A DNA stretch of 64,000 nucleotides from positions 120,570 through 184,569 of the forward strand of contig JACPVI010000057.1 in the NCBI GenBank assembly GCA_016191815.1, in the 5' to 3' direction. A model generated the notes under the pieces. That model did no database searches. It saw only the letters and a list, made by a program, of their open reading frames with translations, and was not told the DNA's origin. Each line of letters opens with the position of its first letter. Position 1 is the first letter of the stretch. This DNA is from Myxococcales bacterium (GTDB lineage Bacteria > Myxococcota > Myxococcia > Myxococcales > Myxococcaceae). Shown here in pieces: positions 8,212 to 18,800 of the stretch. A program made the translations under genes and the position numbers.

Positions 8212-9849
8212 ATGCTCCGCGCGACCCTCCTCGGCCTCCTCCTCCCCGCAGTCGGACTTGCGGTCAGCCCGACCAACGGACCGACGCTCGTCACCTCGCA
8301 GACGACCGTCAACAACGGTCCCGGCAACCAGCTCGATCCTCGCGTGAGCGGCGACTTCGCTGCCTACTCGAACTCCGTGAGCGGCTCGCAGACCATCCAC
8401 TACTTCAACTTCGCCACCAGCGCCGACTCGGAGATCTCCAACCAGCTTCCGGGCGGCGGCCAGGCGGTCGATTCGCTCTCCGACGTGGGCGGCACCATCG
8501 TGGTCTTCACCCGCGCGGTTCCCGGAAAGAACGCGGTGATGATCTTCAACGTCGCGACCTCCGGACCGGCCGCCGAGCTGGATCCGCAGGCCGGCAGCAG
8601 GCGCCGCCGGCCGGCGATCGGGGGCGGCACGGTCGCGTGGGAGGACCGGGGCTTCACCCTGCTTCCTGAGGTGGTGGTGCACGAGCTCGCGACCGGAGTG
8701 ACTACCCGTCTCACCAGCGATTCGGTGACCGACCGGGAGGTCGCGGTCAGCCCCAACGGCAACGTCATCGCCTGGGAGCGCTGTCCGTCGCTCTCCGCTT
8801 GCGACATCTTCAAGGCGACCCGTTCGGGTGCGAGCTGGTCGGTGAGCGCGGTCACGGCCACGGCTGAACCGGAGAACTTCCCCGACACCAACGGCTCCAT
8901 CGTCGTGTACGGGGCCAGTCGCGCCGCGAGCGCCACCGGCTCGGACATCTTCTGGACCACCCTCGCCACCGGCGCGGAAAGCCAGCTCGCGATCGCGGGC
9001 CTCCAGAGGAACCCGAACATCAGCGGAAACCTGGTCGCCTTCGAGAGCGTCGGGTCCGGCAGCACGCTGGCGGACGTCTACGTGTACGATCTCGCCACCA
9101 ACACCCTCTTCCAGCTCACCAATACCCCGGCGCTGGATGAGGTGCTGAACGACATCTCCATCGACGCCAGCGGGCTGGTGCGAGTGGTGTGGTCGGTCTT
9201 CGAGGCGGACTTCAACGTCTATGCCCTGTCGTTCACCCTCCCCGGCCAGTGCGAGGAGGAAGAGGACGAGGGCGACTGCGAAGATCCGGGCTCCCGCCCG
9301 CTGCTCGCCTCGCTGCAAGTCAACCGCACCACCGGCGCTCCCAACACCGAGGGGGCGCGCTTCGCCGGCACCGGGGAAGGGCTCTTGTGCGTCGACAACG
9401 GCCACGGAGGCGCCAGGGCCACTTCCGGCTGGGTGAACCTGAACGGCGAGCTGGAGGCCGAGCCGGACGACTTCAAGAAGTCGGTGGCTCTCATCGAGGA
9501 AGAGGTCGAGCTCTCGGGCAACAACGTCCTCGCTGCCCGGATCGCAGGCGCGCCCGGCAGCGCGTTCCGGGTCCGCGTCTACGGCGAAGCGCCGGAGTGC
9601 GAGGCGTCCGACGCCGACGAGCTGGTCGCACGGCTCGGCCCCTCGGTGCGGCCGGTGAAGGGCGAGCGCTTCACCGTGAGCGACGACGGGGTCCACCGCC
9701 TCGAGATCGACCCCCGGGCGGAGAAGGAAGTGGCCCTGGGCTGCTCCTCCGTCGGCGGTGAGTGGCTGATCGCCGCCTTGCTGGTGGCAGCGGCGCTTAC
9801 GGTCCTCCATCGGAGGTGGGCGTACGGCTACCTCCGGCGCCGCCGCTGA
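8212..9849 (+). CDS. Secreted TolB-like beta-propeller protein with MYXO-CTERM-like tail
   Basis: About 545 residues. The ATG at 8212 follows AGGGA and begins a clear signal peptide (MLRATLLGLLLPAVGLA), so it is preferred over an in-frame ATG 30 bases upstream. Residues about 30-350 contain repeats of about 45-50 residues with patterns such as VSGDFAAYSN, ISGNLVAFES and VYDLATNT, as in TolB/WD40-like propellers. A Glu/Asp-rich linker (EEEEDEGDCED) follows, then a beta module, and the C-terminus is GCSS, a hydrophobic segment, then HRRW...RRRR, as in MYXO-CTERM sorting tails. The preceding GEMM-like leader suggests cyclic-dinucleotide control. The substrate or binding partner is unknown. Confidence 0.78.
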   Translation: MLRATLLGLLLPAVGLAVSPTNGPTLVTSQTTVNNGPGNQLDPRVSGDFAAYSNSVSGSQTIHYFNFATSADSEISNQLPGGGQAVDSLSDVGGTIVVFTRAVPGKNAVMIFNVATSGPAAELDPQAGSRRRRPAIGGGTVAWEDRGFTLLPEVVVHELATGVTTRLTSDSVTDREVAVSPNGNVIAWERCPSLSACDIFKATRSGASWSVSAVTATAEPENFPDTNGSIVVYGASRAASATGSDIFWTTLATGAESQLAIAGLQRNPNISGNLVAFESVGSGSTLADVYVYDLATNTLFQLTNTPALDEVLNDISIDASGLVRVVWSVFEADFNVYALSFTLPGQCEEEEDEGDCEDPGSRPLLASLQVNRTTGAPNTEGARFAGTGEGLLCVDNGHGGARATSGWVNLNGELEAEPDDFKKSVALIEEEVELSGNNVLAARIAGAPGSAFRVRVYGEAPECEASDADELVARLGPSVRPVKGERFTVSDDGVHRLEIDPRAEKEVALGCSSVGGEWLIAALLVAAALTVLHRRWAYGYLRRRR

Positions 9850-10195
9850 CCGGCTTGTCGCTCTGGCAGTCGCTGAGGGCGCACCACGAACTGGCTCGGT
9901 GCGGTGCCGCGCCGCGCGAGGCGAACGGATGGCATCGGTTCGCTTGCGGCGGCGGGCGGTCGAAGGGCGCCGCGTGGAGCGCCGAATCGCCGGGAGCGCC
10001 ACGGGTGCGCGGAGGAGCCCGGTCCCCTCGCTACCGGAGCATTCGCCCGATGCGCGCGGGTGACCAGCATGAGAACCACACCCGATCCGCGCCGGGCTGA
10101 GCGCAACCGTCGACAGGCCGGATCGCTCTGCTACACTCTTCCGTCCGAAGACTCGACGAACCACGGGTCCGGTCCTGCTCCCGCGTCCTTGCGCA
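9850..10195. other. Intergenic region with promoter for the surface operon
   Basis: This 346-bp gap shows no convincing coding frame. Its right half carries a promoter-like pair (TCGACA at 10110-10115, TACACT at 10132-10137). I see no riboswitch, transfer RNA or repeat in the remainder. Confidence 0.5.
10110..10137 (+). promoter_or_regulatory. Candidate promoter of surface operon
   Basis: TCGACA and TACACT are spaced 16 bp apart and end about 58 bases before the preferred TTG start of the Ig-like gene. Both hexamers are close to sigma70-type consensus for a high-GC genome. Visual match only. Confidence 0.45.
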
Positions 10196-12151
10196 TTGAC
10201 CGCCTCGCTCTCGGCGAGGCGCTGGTTGGCAGCGCTGGCGGCGCTCTCCGCGGCGGCCGCGCCCGCCCAAACTTTGGAGCTCTTGGGGCCGAGCGGCGCG
10301 GTCGCCCCCGAGGGCTTCCCGATCGCCCTGCGCGCGGCGGGCACGGACGGCACGTCGCTTCCGCTGTCGGAGCCGCGGCTCGAGACTACCGGAGCCGAGG
10401 TGAGGCCCGGGCTCCCCCAGCCTCCCTTGGCCACCTACCTCGTCGTCCCTCACGGAGGTGCGAGGGAGGTGCGGATCCGGGCCTTCCACCGTGGCCAGTC
10501 GGTGGAGGCGCGCTATTCCATCGGGCCGCCCGCCTCGATGGTGCAGCTCGAGCTGAACCCTCCGGCCCCGGTGAAACAGCTCGACGCGGAGGCGACCCTC
10601 TCGGTGCGCCTGCTCCGCCCTGACGGTGCGCCGGACGTGGACTCGGCGCCTCCGGTGATTCGCTCCAACGTGGGGACGATCGCGGACCTCAGCCGAGTGG
10701 GCCCGGGCGAATTCCGCGCCCGGTACGTGCTCCCTTCGACGCGGCACCCCGAGGTGGCGGTGATCGTCGCGCTGTCGGCCTGGCCGCATCCCCAGTCGGT
10801 GCACGGCGCTTTCGGCGCGGCGCGGGTGCCGATGGCCAGCGCGATCGACTTGCCCGGCAAGACCGAGCCGAACGCCGACTTCCAGATCATCATCGCCGGG
10901 AAGCGGTGGGGCCCGGTGAAGGCCGGCCCGGATGGACGCTTCAAGCTCCCGGTGGTGGTGCCTCCCGGGTACGGCACCGGCATTGGTACCGCGACCGACC
11001 GCGTGGGGAACCGGCGGACCCGCCCGATGAGCCTGATGGTGCCGGAGACGGACCAGCTCTCCTGTGTGCTCAACCCCTCGAAGCTGCGCGCCGACGGCGT
11101 CTCAGTCGCCCGCGTGCTGTGCGCCACGAGCGATCCGTTCGGCAAGGCCGCCGCCGCGACGAAGGTGGAGATGTCCGCCAAGAAGGGCGTGCTCGGGCCG
11201 CCGCGGCTCCTCGAGAACGGCGTGGTGGAGCGCATCTACACTGCCCCTCGGACTCTGGCCGCGGAGCCGGACCTGCTCACCGCCACCTGGCGCCAGGGGA
11301 AGAGAGTCTCACGCGAGGAGCTGCGCATCGAGCTGACCCAGGGCCCGGCGGAGAAGGCCGACGTTCGGGTGGCGGAGCCGCTGGTCCACCACGGAGGCCG
11401 GCTTCCCTTCCAGGTGAACGTGAAGGACGCGCTCGACCGGCCGCGTCCGGGAGCGAAGGTGGAGGCCCGGGCGTCGGCCGCCGGCGCGTTCGACCCGCTG
11501 GAGGAGCGGCCCGGCCGTCCCGGCGAGCTGGTCGGCGCCTGGCATCCCACCGAAGCGGGAGCGGAGTCGTCGGCCGAGCTGACCGTGAGGGCCTTCGGGC
11601 CGATGGGGACCGACCCGGCGCGCATCGTCACCTGGGCGGAAGGCGGGGCGCTGTTCGCCGCGGTGACGGACCTCGCGGACCTTCCGGTGCCTGGCCAGGC
11701 GCTCTTCCTCGACGACCGGGAGATCGCCACCGGCCCGGACGGGACGGTGCGAATCGGCCCGCTCGCGGACGGAAGGGTGGCGATCCGCCACGAGCTCTGG
11801 CCCGGGCTCTCGTCGACGGTGTACGTGCGCGATGGCGGGAAGCTGGTGTACCCGGCCGGGGCGGCGACGGGGCGGGGCTCCGATGAGGAGCGGGTGGTGC
11901 TGGGGCCGCCGATCCCGGTCAACGTGCGCATCGAGGTGGCCGGCAAGAGCGTCACCTACTGGGTGGAGACGCCGAAGGGCGTGGTGATTCCGAGCCGACC
12001 GGTGCGGGTCGCGCTGTCGTCAGGCACGTACGGTCCTCCGGTGGAGCGCGAGGGGCGATCCACCATCACCGTGTCGGTGGATCGAGCGTCGACCGTCTCG
12101 GTGGCCGACAAGGCCACCGGGGTCACCGCGCTGGCAGAGGTCAGACCGTGA
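10196..12151 (+). CDS. Secreted Ig-like repeat protein
   Basis: A 651-residue protein beginning at a TTG that opens a signal peptide (residues about 1-27, ending APAQT). The rest is beta-rich with several modules of 90-110 residues resembling bacterial Ig-like/invasin-type domains, for example the stretch around CVLNPSKLRADGVSVARVLC and later ADVRVAEPLVHHGGRLPFQV. There is no membrane anchor or sorting signal. Its stop overlaps the next start as GTGA, so it is coupled to an outer membrane barrel-like protein, suggesting it is a periplasmic or surface partner of that protein. No enzymatic motif is seen. Confidence 0.7.
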   Translation: MTASLSARRWLAALAALSAAAAPAQTLELLGPSGAVAPEGFPIALRAAGTDGTSLPLSEPRLETTGAEVRPGLPQPPLATYLVVPHGGAREVRIRAFHRGQSVEARYSIGPPASMVQLELNPPAPVKQLDAEATLSVRLLRPDGAPDVDSAPPVIRSNVGTIADLSRVGPGEFRARYVLPSTRHPEVAVIVALSAWPHPQSVHGAFGAARVPMASAIDLPGKTEPNADFQIIIAGKRWGPVKAGPDGRFKLPVVVPPGYGTGIGTATDRVGNRRTRPMSLMVPETDQLSCVLNPSKLRADGVSVARVLCATSDPFGKAAAATKVEMSAKKGVLGPPRLLENGVVERIYTAPRTLAAEPDLLTATWRQGKRVSREELRIELTQGPAEKADVRVAEPLVHHGGRLPFQVNVKDALDRPRPGAKVEARASAAGAFDPLEERPGRPGELVGAWHPTEAGAESSAELTVRAFGPMGTDPARIVTWAEGGALFAAVTDLADLPVPGQALFLDDREIATGPDGTVRIGPLADGRVAIRHELWPGLSSTVYVRDGGKLVYPAGAATGRGSDEERVVLGPPIPVNVRIEVAGKSVTYWVETPKGVVIPSRPVRVALSSGTYGPPVEREGRSTITVSVDRASTVSVADKATGVTALAEVRP

Positions 12152-15100
12152 AGCTCCGGGAGGGGGGAGCCAGGGAGTGGGAAGCCTCGGTGCCGAGCCT
12201 GGCGGCGCCTGGCAATCCGGGGAGAGCCTTCGGGTCGCGCGGGCTCCGCTTCGGCATGGGCGCACTCGTGGGTGTGCTCTCCTCGGCAGCGCTGGGGCAG
12301 GCTCCACCCGCCTCGATTCCGCTCGAGCGCGCCGAGCTGGAAGGCGCCATCGCGGGGCGGGTTTGCGACGACAAGAACGGCGATGGACGGTGCGGTGCGG
12401 ACGAGCCGGGCATCGGGGGGGCGACGGTGGTGCTGGAGACCGGCCAGCAGGCGATTGCCGACGCGCGCGGGCGCTACCACTTGGCCGGAATCTCGGCCCG
12501 GGCTCCGGACCGACATGCGGGAGGCCGGTTGCTCCCGGGGCGGCACCGGATTCGCCTCGACGACCGGGCATTCCCGCGCGACACGGTGGTGCGGCCGAGG
12601 GCGGTGGTGCTGGAGGTGCCGCTGGTGGGCCTGGTGCTCCAGGACTTTGCAATCCACAGCGCGGCCGCGCCGGTCCAGGATCTCCAGTCGGTGCCCGAGG
12701 TGCAACCTCCCGCAGGGGAGCTGCTCGGGCAGGGGAGGGTGCGCTTCCTGGTGACGGGTCAGGCGGCACCGGGTGACCGGGTGGAAGTCGCCGGCTCCCG
12801 GGCGGAGGTGGATGAGCGCGGCCTCTACCGGGCACCGGCGGAGCTGTCGCCGGGCAGCAACCCGGTGGCGATCAGCGCGACCTCTCCGGCCGGCGCGGTG
12901 CGGCTGTTCGTGCAGCGGATCGACGTGGTGGAGCGAGCCGGTGGAATCCTGGTGGTGCCGCGCCGGCTCGAGCCCATCGCCACGGTGCGGCTGCCCGCCG
13001 GCGAGGGCGAGCGCGCCGCCACCGGCCAGAGCGTGCTCCGGTTCTCGGGGCTTCCCGGCACGCGGATCCGTCACCCGGGCGGTGAGATCGTGCTCGGGGA
13101 GGACGGCCAGGCATCGGTCCCGCTGGAGTTGTCTGGCGGGGAGAACCGGGTGCCGCTGCGCCTCGAACGACCCGGCCAGCCGCCGAGGGAAGAGATCGTC
13201 ACCGTACAGGCGGGTCCGAGGCCGCTCTTGGTTGGCCTCTTGGACCTCGAGGGCGCCTTCGAGCCACGGCGCGGGCTGCGGGCGCTCGGGCTGTTCGGCC
13301 GCGGCGGTGCGCACCTCGAGCAGCGGATCGGGAAATGGCAGCTCGCCGGAGAGCTAGAGCTTCGGGACCAGGATCTTCCCGACATTCGCTTCGGGGGACC
13401 GCTCGCGCTGGCCACCGCGCGCAGGCCGGATCGCCTGGAGCGCGCGCTGGATCCGGAGGCCTACCCGGTGGAGTGGGCGGACGACTCCCACGGGGCCGCG
13501 CCCAATTCGCCCGAGGGCAGGCTGAGGGTCGAGCTTCGGCACGACGAATTCGGGGCGGCGGGCTTCGGGACGAGGCGGGCGCTCTTCGCTGACTCCGAGG
13601 TGGGCCGGTACCAGCGCGAGCTGTTCGGTCCGTACCTGGACGTAAAGACTCCGGCCGGAAGGCAATGGCAGGCGGGCCTGAGCGCCTTCGCCTCGCCCGC
13701 GATGACCGACCCCACCCGGGAGCTTGCGCTTGCGCCGACGCACGACGAGCTTCGGGCCACCGGTGGCAGCCTCTACTACCTGGGTCGAGCTGCGGTCTCG
13801 CGCGGGAGCGAGGTGGCACGCGTGGAGGTGCGCGACGGGCTCACCGGAGTACCGCTCTCCGAGCGGCATTTGGTTCGGGGGAGGGACTACGAGATTGATT
13901 ACGGGGCCGGGCGCATTCTGCTCGCGCGCCCGCTGTCGTTCATCGAAGGAGAGACGCCCCTACCGTCGGAGGCGCTCACTGCGCGGCCGGAGCCGGTGCT
14001 GGTGGTGGACTACGAGGCCCTGGAGTTGGCGCAGGGGGGAAGGAACGTCGCCGGCGGAGAGGTGACCGGCTCTTTGGGGCCGGTGGCGCTGTCGGCGGGT
14101 CTGGTCCGGGAGCGGGGGCAGTCGGATGCCTACACCTTGTTGAGGGCGGCGGCGCGGGCGCCGCTGGGGCCCGTGACGTTGATGGCGGAGGTGGCCCAGA
14201 GCGAGGGCGCGGCGATCGCGGCGGAGCGCTTCGGCATCTCGGACGACGGTGGGCTTTCGTTTCTCCGGCCTCCGGAGCGCAGCGAGAGCGGGCTGGCGCT
14301 CACGCTTCGGGCCAAGGGGCCGGGGCTGTCGAAGGACGGCTCGTTCGACGTGGCCTTTCGCAGGCGAACTCCCGGATTCGCGGACGGCGCGCACGTCGCG
14401 GGTTTCGGGCTGAGGCAGCTTTCGGTGCGAGGGGAGCAGCGGTTCGGCAGCTTCGAGGTGGGGGCCTTGGTGGATGACCGGTCGGCGGTGGATCCGCGGC
14501 TTCCCTTCTCCACGGCTCACATCGATGCGCGGACGCTCGGCGCTTCGGCCGGGTATCGGCAGCCGTCGTGGGGAGTCCGGCTGGACCTCAAGGACGCGGA
14601 GGTGACCGCAGAGGAGGCTCCGACCGAGGGCCGAGTCACGGGCGGACGGACCTCGGCGGGGCTGTCGGGCCATTTGCGCGTCACCGAGCAGATTCGGGTG
14701 GTGGCAGGCCACAAGCAGGTGTTCGCAAAGCGCGGCTTGGGGCTTGGAAGGGTGGACGACTCCTTCTCCTCGGCGGGCGTGGACCTGACCGTGGAGCCGG
14801 GCTCGCTGGTCGGCCTGCGGGCGGGTTTTGGGCCGGTGTTGGGGCCGCAGATATGGGGCCAGGCGGAGGTGAAGGGTGGGAAGGAGACCTGGTACGGCAC
14901 CTATTCGGTGGACGTGGATGGGCCGCACTTCGGCGAGCGGCGGGCGGTGAGCGGCGCGCGCACCGAGGTGGAGGAGGGGACGGCGCTCTTCGTGGAGGAC
15001 GTCGCCGCCCACGACGCCTCGGCGATCCGACTAGCGCGAGCGGTGGGGCTCACCCAGGAGGTGTCGGGCGGATTCTCGGTGACGGGCCGCTTTGAGCGCG

Positions 15101-15840
15101 GCGTGCGGCAGCCGTTCGATGGGAAGCCCTCGCTCTTGCGAAACGCCGGAGGCGTCACCGCCTCGCTGGTGCGGCAGGGCGCTCGGGCCTTCGTGCGCGC
15201 GGAGCTTCGGTCGGAGAGCGGCAGCGAGCAGCTCACTCCGTTCCGGGAGGTGAGTCGGCTCCAGGGGGTGTTCGGGTTGGGGGGCGAGCTTCAGCTCTCC
15301 GAGGCGATGCGAGCGTCGCTGCGGGGTAGCTACGTGCACAGCGCGAACGGCGGAGTGCTCGAGGCGCGGCTGCTGGAGGGCTCGGTGGGGGTGGCCTGGC
15401 GGATGGAGAGCGCGATGCTGGCGCTCCGGTATGCGGTCGAGCGCGAGCTGCTCCCGCGCGGTGGGCAGCCGGAGAAGCGGCTGGACGTGGTGTCGTTCCT
15501 GCCGTCGGTGCGGCTCGGACCGAGGGTGTCGGTGGCGGCGGGGGTGCATGCGGGCTGGTCCACCGTCGCTGAAAATCCGCGACTGGTGCTGTCGGCGTCG
15601 CTCCGTCCCTCGGTGAAGGTGGTTGGGGGTCTTGAAGTGGCGGCGGAGGTCGCACGGAGAACTTCGGCGCCGGACGGGGGAAGATTGGAGGCGCTGCGTG
15701 GAGAGCTGGGGTACCGCTTCGACGAGCGGGTGATGCTCGCGGCGGGGTACTCGCTGCTGGGTTTCTCGGGGCTGGGGCTCTCGGAGGGCGCGGAGGACAA
15801 CCGCGACCGTTTCTACCTGCGGGCGGAGGTGGGGTACTGA
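12148..15840 (+). CDS. Large outer-membrane protein: SdrB-like domain plus C-terminal beta-barrel
   Basis: A 1230-residue protein. The GTG start overlaps the preceding stop; the hydrophobic signal segment is at about residues 36-52 (GMGALVGVLSSAALGQA), so ATG 12256 is an alternative start. Residues about 70-130 carry a SdrD-B/carboxypeptidase-regulatory-like module with a Ca-binding-type loop (DDKNGDGRCGADEPGIGGATV). The centre contains RGRDYEIDYGAGRILLARPL, typical of large surface proteins with adhesin-like modules. The last 550 or so residues alternate short beta strands with Gly/aromatic residues and end in Tyr (FYLRAEVGY), as in porin-type barrels. It is the middle gene of three and probably anchors or exports the surface complex. 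Confidence 0.72.
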   Translation: MKLREGGAREWEASVPSLAAPGNPGRAFGSRGLRFGMGALVGVLSSAALGQAPPASIPLERAELEGAIAGRVCDDKNGDGRCGADEPGIGGATVVLETGQQAIADARGRYHLAGISARAPDRHAGGRLLPGRHRIRLDDRAFPRDTVVRPRAVVLEVPLVGLVLQDFAIHSAAAPVQDLQSVPEVQPPAGELLGQGRVRFLVTGQAAPGDRVEVAGSRAEVDERGLYRAPAELSPGSNPVAISATSPAGAVRLFVQRIDVVERAGGILVVPRRLEPIATVRLPAGEGERAATGQSVLRFSGLPGTRIRHPGGEIVLGEDGQASVPLELSGGENRVPLRLERPGQPPREEIVTVQAGPRPLLVGLLDLEGAFEPRRGLRALGLFGRGGAHLEQRIGKWQLAGELELRDQDLPDIRFGGPLALATARRPDRLERALDPEAYPVEWADDSHGAAPNSPEGRLRVELRHDEFGAAGFGTRRALFADSEVGRYQRELFGPYLDVKTPAGRQWQAGLSAFASPAMTDPTRELALAPTHDELRATGGSLYYLGRAAVSRGSEVARVEVRDGLTGVPLSERHLVRGRDYEIDYGAGRILLARPLSFIEGETPLPSEALTARPEPVLVVDYEALELAQGGRNVAGGEVTGSLGPVALSAGLVRERGQSDAYTLLRAAARAPLGPVTLMAEVAQSEGAAIAAERFGISDDGGLSFLRPPERSESGLALTLRAKGPGLSKDGSFDVAFRRRTPGFADGAHVAGFGLRQLSVRGEQRFGSFEVGALVDDRSAVDPRLPFSTAHIDARTLGASAGYRQPSWGVRLDLKDAEVTAEEAPTEGRVTGGRTSAGLSGHLRVTEQIRVVAGHKQVFAKRGLGLGRVDDSFSSAGVDLTVEPGSLVGLRAGFGPVLGPQIWGQAEVKGGKETWYGTYSVDVDGPHFGERRAVSGARTEVEEGTALFVEDVAAHDASAIRLARAVGLTQEVSGGFSVTGRFERGVRQPFDGKPSLLRNAGGVTASLVRQGARAFVRAELRSESGSEQLTPFREVSRLQGVFGLGGELQLSEAMRASLRGSYVHSANGGVLEARLLEGSVGVAWRMESAMLALRYAVERELLPRGGQPEKRLDVVSFLPSVRLGPRVSVAAGVHAGWSTVAENPRLVLSASLRPSVKVVGGLEVAAEVARRTSAPDGGRLEALRGELGYRFDERVMLAAGYSLLGFSGLGLSEGAEDNRDRFYLRAEVGY

Positions 15841-15841
15841 G

Positions 15842-18800
15842 ATGCGCCGCTGGCTGCCGCTGTTGGTTCCGCTGGTGCTCGCCGCGGCGGCGGCGCGCGC
15901 GGATTGGTTCCAGCTCAGCGTGCCGGGGTTGCCCTACGACGTTCAGGTCCATGACGCCGGGCACCTGGTGGTGGCGACGAGCCAGGTCGCGCAATCGATA
16001 GGAGTATCCGACGCCGGAGTGGTGACACTTCGCGGGACTCTCCTTCCCCCCGATCCGACGATCTTCGCCGGGGCGTTCGAGGCTCCGAACGGGTGCTTGG
16101 CCGCACTGGAGGAGCTCGACTCGTGGTTCGTGTGGCAGCCTGGCTGCGGGTCGAAGTACGCGATCAACCTCGGTAGGCTCGGGACCGGTATGCGCCGGAC
16201 CTCGCGAGGCGGTGCATACGCACTCACCTTCGACCTGGCGGGCTCGGGGGATCTCGCATACGAGCGCGACGGCGGCTCGGAGACCAACTGGGTCCAAGCC
16301 GCCTCAGTGATGAGCAGCGACAGGCCGCGAGCCTTGGGTGTCATCTCCCTTGGCAATGACGACTTCGCGATGTTCGCAGCCGCGGATATCAACGCGCACC
16401 TCTCGGTGGCCAGGAACGAGCAGTTTCTCCATGCGTTCATGCGAGGCTCCCTGGCGGGTGACTACCCGAGAGACGTGTTGCTCTACGACAACGCTGGCGT
16501 CCCTGGGGCACTGGTGGTCGAGAGCGACGCGGGTCTGAGTTGGGTAGGCGACGTGAGCTCGGCCAGCGCGTTGTTCGATCCAGTCGTGCTGCAACCACCT
16601 GCAACTGTCGTCGGCGTCGGATTCACGCTTGAGGGCGGCGATACCTCCGCGGGATTGGGACACGGGCTAGTGACCGCTCGAGACACGGGAGGGACGGCTT
16701 TTTTCGGGGCCGTCCCAGATCCCTCGAAGCCGGGTCGCGCGTGGATCCAACGAGCGGGTCCAGCCTTCGCGCTTCCGGCCGACGCGGGACGAGTGGCCTG
16801 CATCGCCTCACGATTCTGCGCCGTCCTCATGGATTCCGACGGCGGCGTGCCGAATGTTCTCGCCTACTGGAACAACAACCCGGCGGTGCCGTCTCCCACT
16901 GCCACCTACTCGCTCTCCCCAGGGCAGACGCTGCCGGTGACTGTTGCGGTGCAGGACCTGGATGAGGATCCGGTGTTCGTCAGTTGGGCGACGCCTGACG
17001 GTGGCTCCTACTCCGAGCTCGCGGTGGTCCGAACCGATGTTGAAGGTAGGGCGGTGGACCTGACTGCGGTGGACGCCGGATTCTGCGGGCCCACCAAGTT
17101 CCCGTTCCTGGTCACTGCTTCCGACGGGCTCGCCGCACACGCGCGAACGGCAGCTACGGAGGTAATCGTGCAGAGGCCGACGCCCGCGAACCCGCTGGTG
17201 AATGTCGCGGACGCCTCTGTCCAGCCACCATCGTCGCCGGCTTTCGTGACTTTCGTGGCGTCGCCAGGAGCAGGCGGCTGTGCGCCGGCCAGTTACGACT
17301 GGCAAGCGAGTCCGGGGTGGCCTGCGGGAACATTCTTCGACGGGGGATCGGTCACGGTTCCAACGCCGGCAGTGCTGTGCGGCCCGGACTCGGGCGTCTA
17401 CGCTTTCGGGGTTCGGGCTGTCGACGACGCGGGGTTCTCCTCGGGCTTCACGTCGATCAGTTACGAGGTGCTGCGCCATGACCTGCCGGACCCTCCGGTG
17501 GCAACCCCCTCGAGCTTGACCCTCGAGCCAGGCGGCGACGCTGGCGTGATCGTGGCGTCGGCCGCAGGCACCGGTTGCGCTCCACAATCGCTGAGCTGGG
17601 CCGAGCAGACCGACTCGGGCTTCCCAAACTTCCGCGACGGCGGCTTCCTGATCGTCTACCCGCTCGCCCAGAACTGCGGCCCCTCCCCGATCACCGCCGA
17701 TTACGTCGCCACCGCGAGCGGCCTCGACGGCACCGCCAGCGCCAGCCCGGTGCAGGTCACTCTCAACGTGCGGGACATTCCCGACCAGCCGACTGTGCAG
17801 CCGGACGCCGCGGTCTGGCAACTGGGCGCGGGCCCGGTCACGTTCACCGCCTCCAGTGTCGGCGGCTGCCCGCCCCTCGGGTACGCCTGGTCCGAGCTGG
17901 GCGACTCGGGATACCCCTGGTTCCCCAACGGTGGGCTTCTCATGGTGGACGCGGGGCCGACCTGCAGCTCGAGCTCGGTGGTCGCGCGCTACAGCGTTAC
18001 CGCCACGGGCGACGGCGGCGTCTCGCTCCCCACCGAGGTCACGCTCACGATTCCAGCCACCGACCTGCAGTTGGCGCCCAACGCCGGTCCCAACTGGAGC
18101 GTGGATCAGGACGGGGGCACGGTCACCTCCGTCGCGAGCGAAGCCCCGGGCTCGTGTCCTGCGCTCTCTTGGCGCTGGCGCCACAAGTCTGGCCCTCTGT
18201 TCGACTGGGATGCCGGCCCGAGCGCCAGCTCAAACGAGCTCCAGGTCCGAATCCCCAACCAGTGCGACCCGCTGTTCGGCACCGCGACATACGGGGTAGT
18301 GGCCATCGGCTCCATGGTGACCTCGATCGAGACGGACGTCACCGTCGATGTCATGGAGGTCAAGCCCAACCCACTCGATCAGGCAACGCTCACCGTAATA
18401 GCGAATGACAGAGCTCTCCCTTCGCGCGCCGAGGGATCGGTCAACGTTCAGGGTCTCACCTGCATGGACCGCCGCTACTTCACCATCCGCGTCCAGCTCT
18501 ACGGAGACGCCGGCCTCGAATCCGAAGCCATCGTCGATGCCGGGGCTCCGTTCACGCTGTACACACGCCACGCCTGCGCAGGCGGCAACTTCGACGTGGT
18601 GGCGAGCATCGCCGACTCCGGCACTCCCGTCGCCGACGCCGGCGTCTTCCTCCCGGGAACACCTGCCGGATTGGTGGCGGTATTCGGCGGCTCAGCCTTC
18701 GCGCGCTGCGGCGAGCCCCTGCAGGCCACCCTCCAGGCCACCTTCCCCGAGCCTCACTGCAACTACCAGGAGGTCGCCTGGCGCATCGTGGACGGCGGCC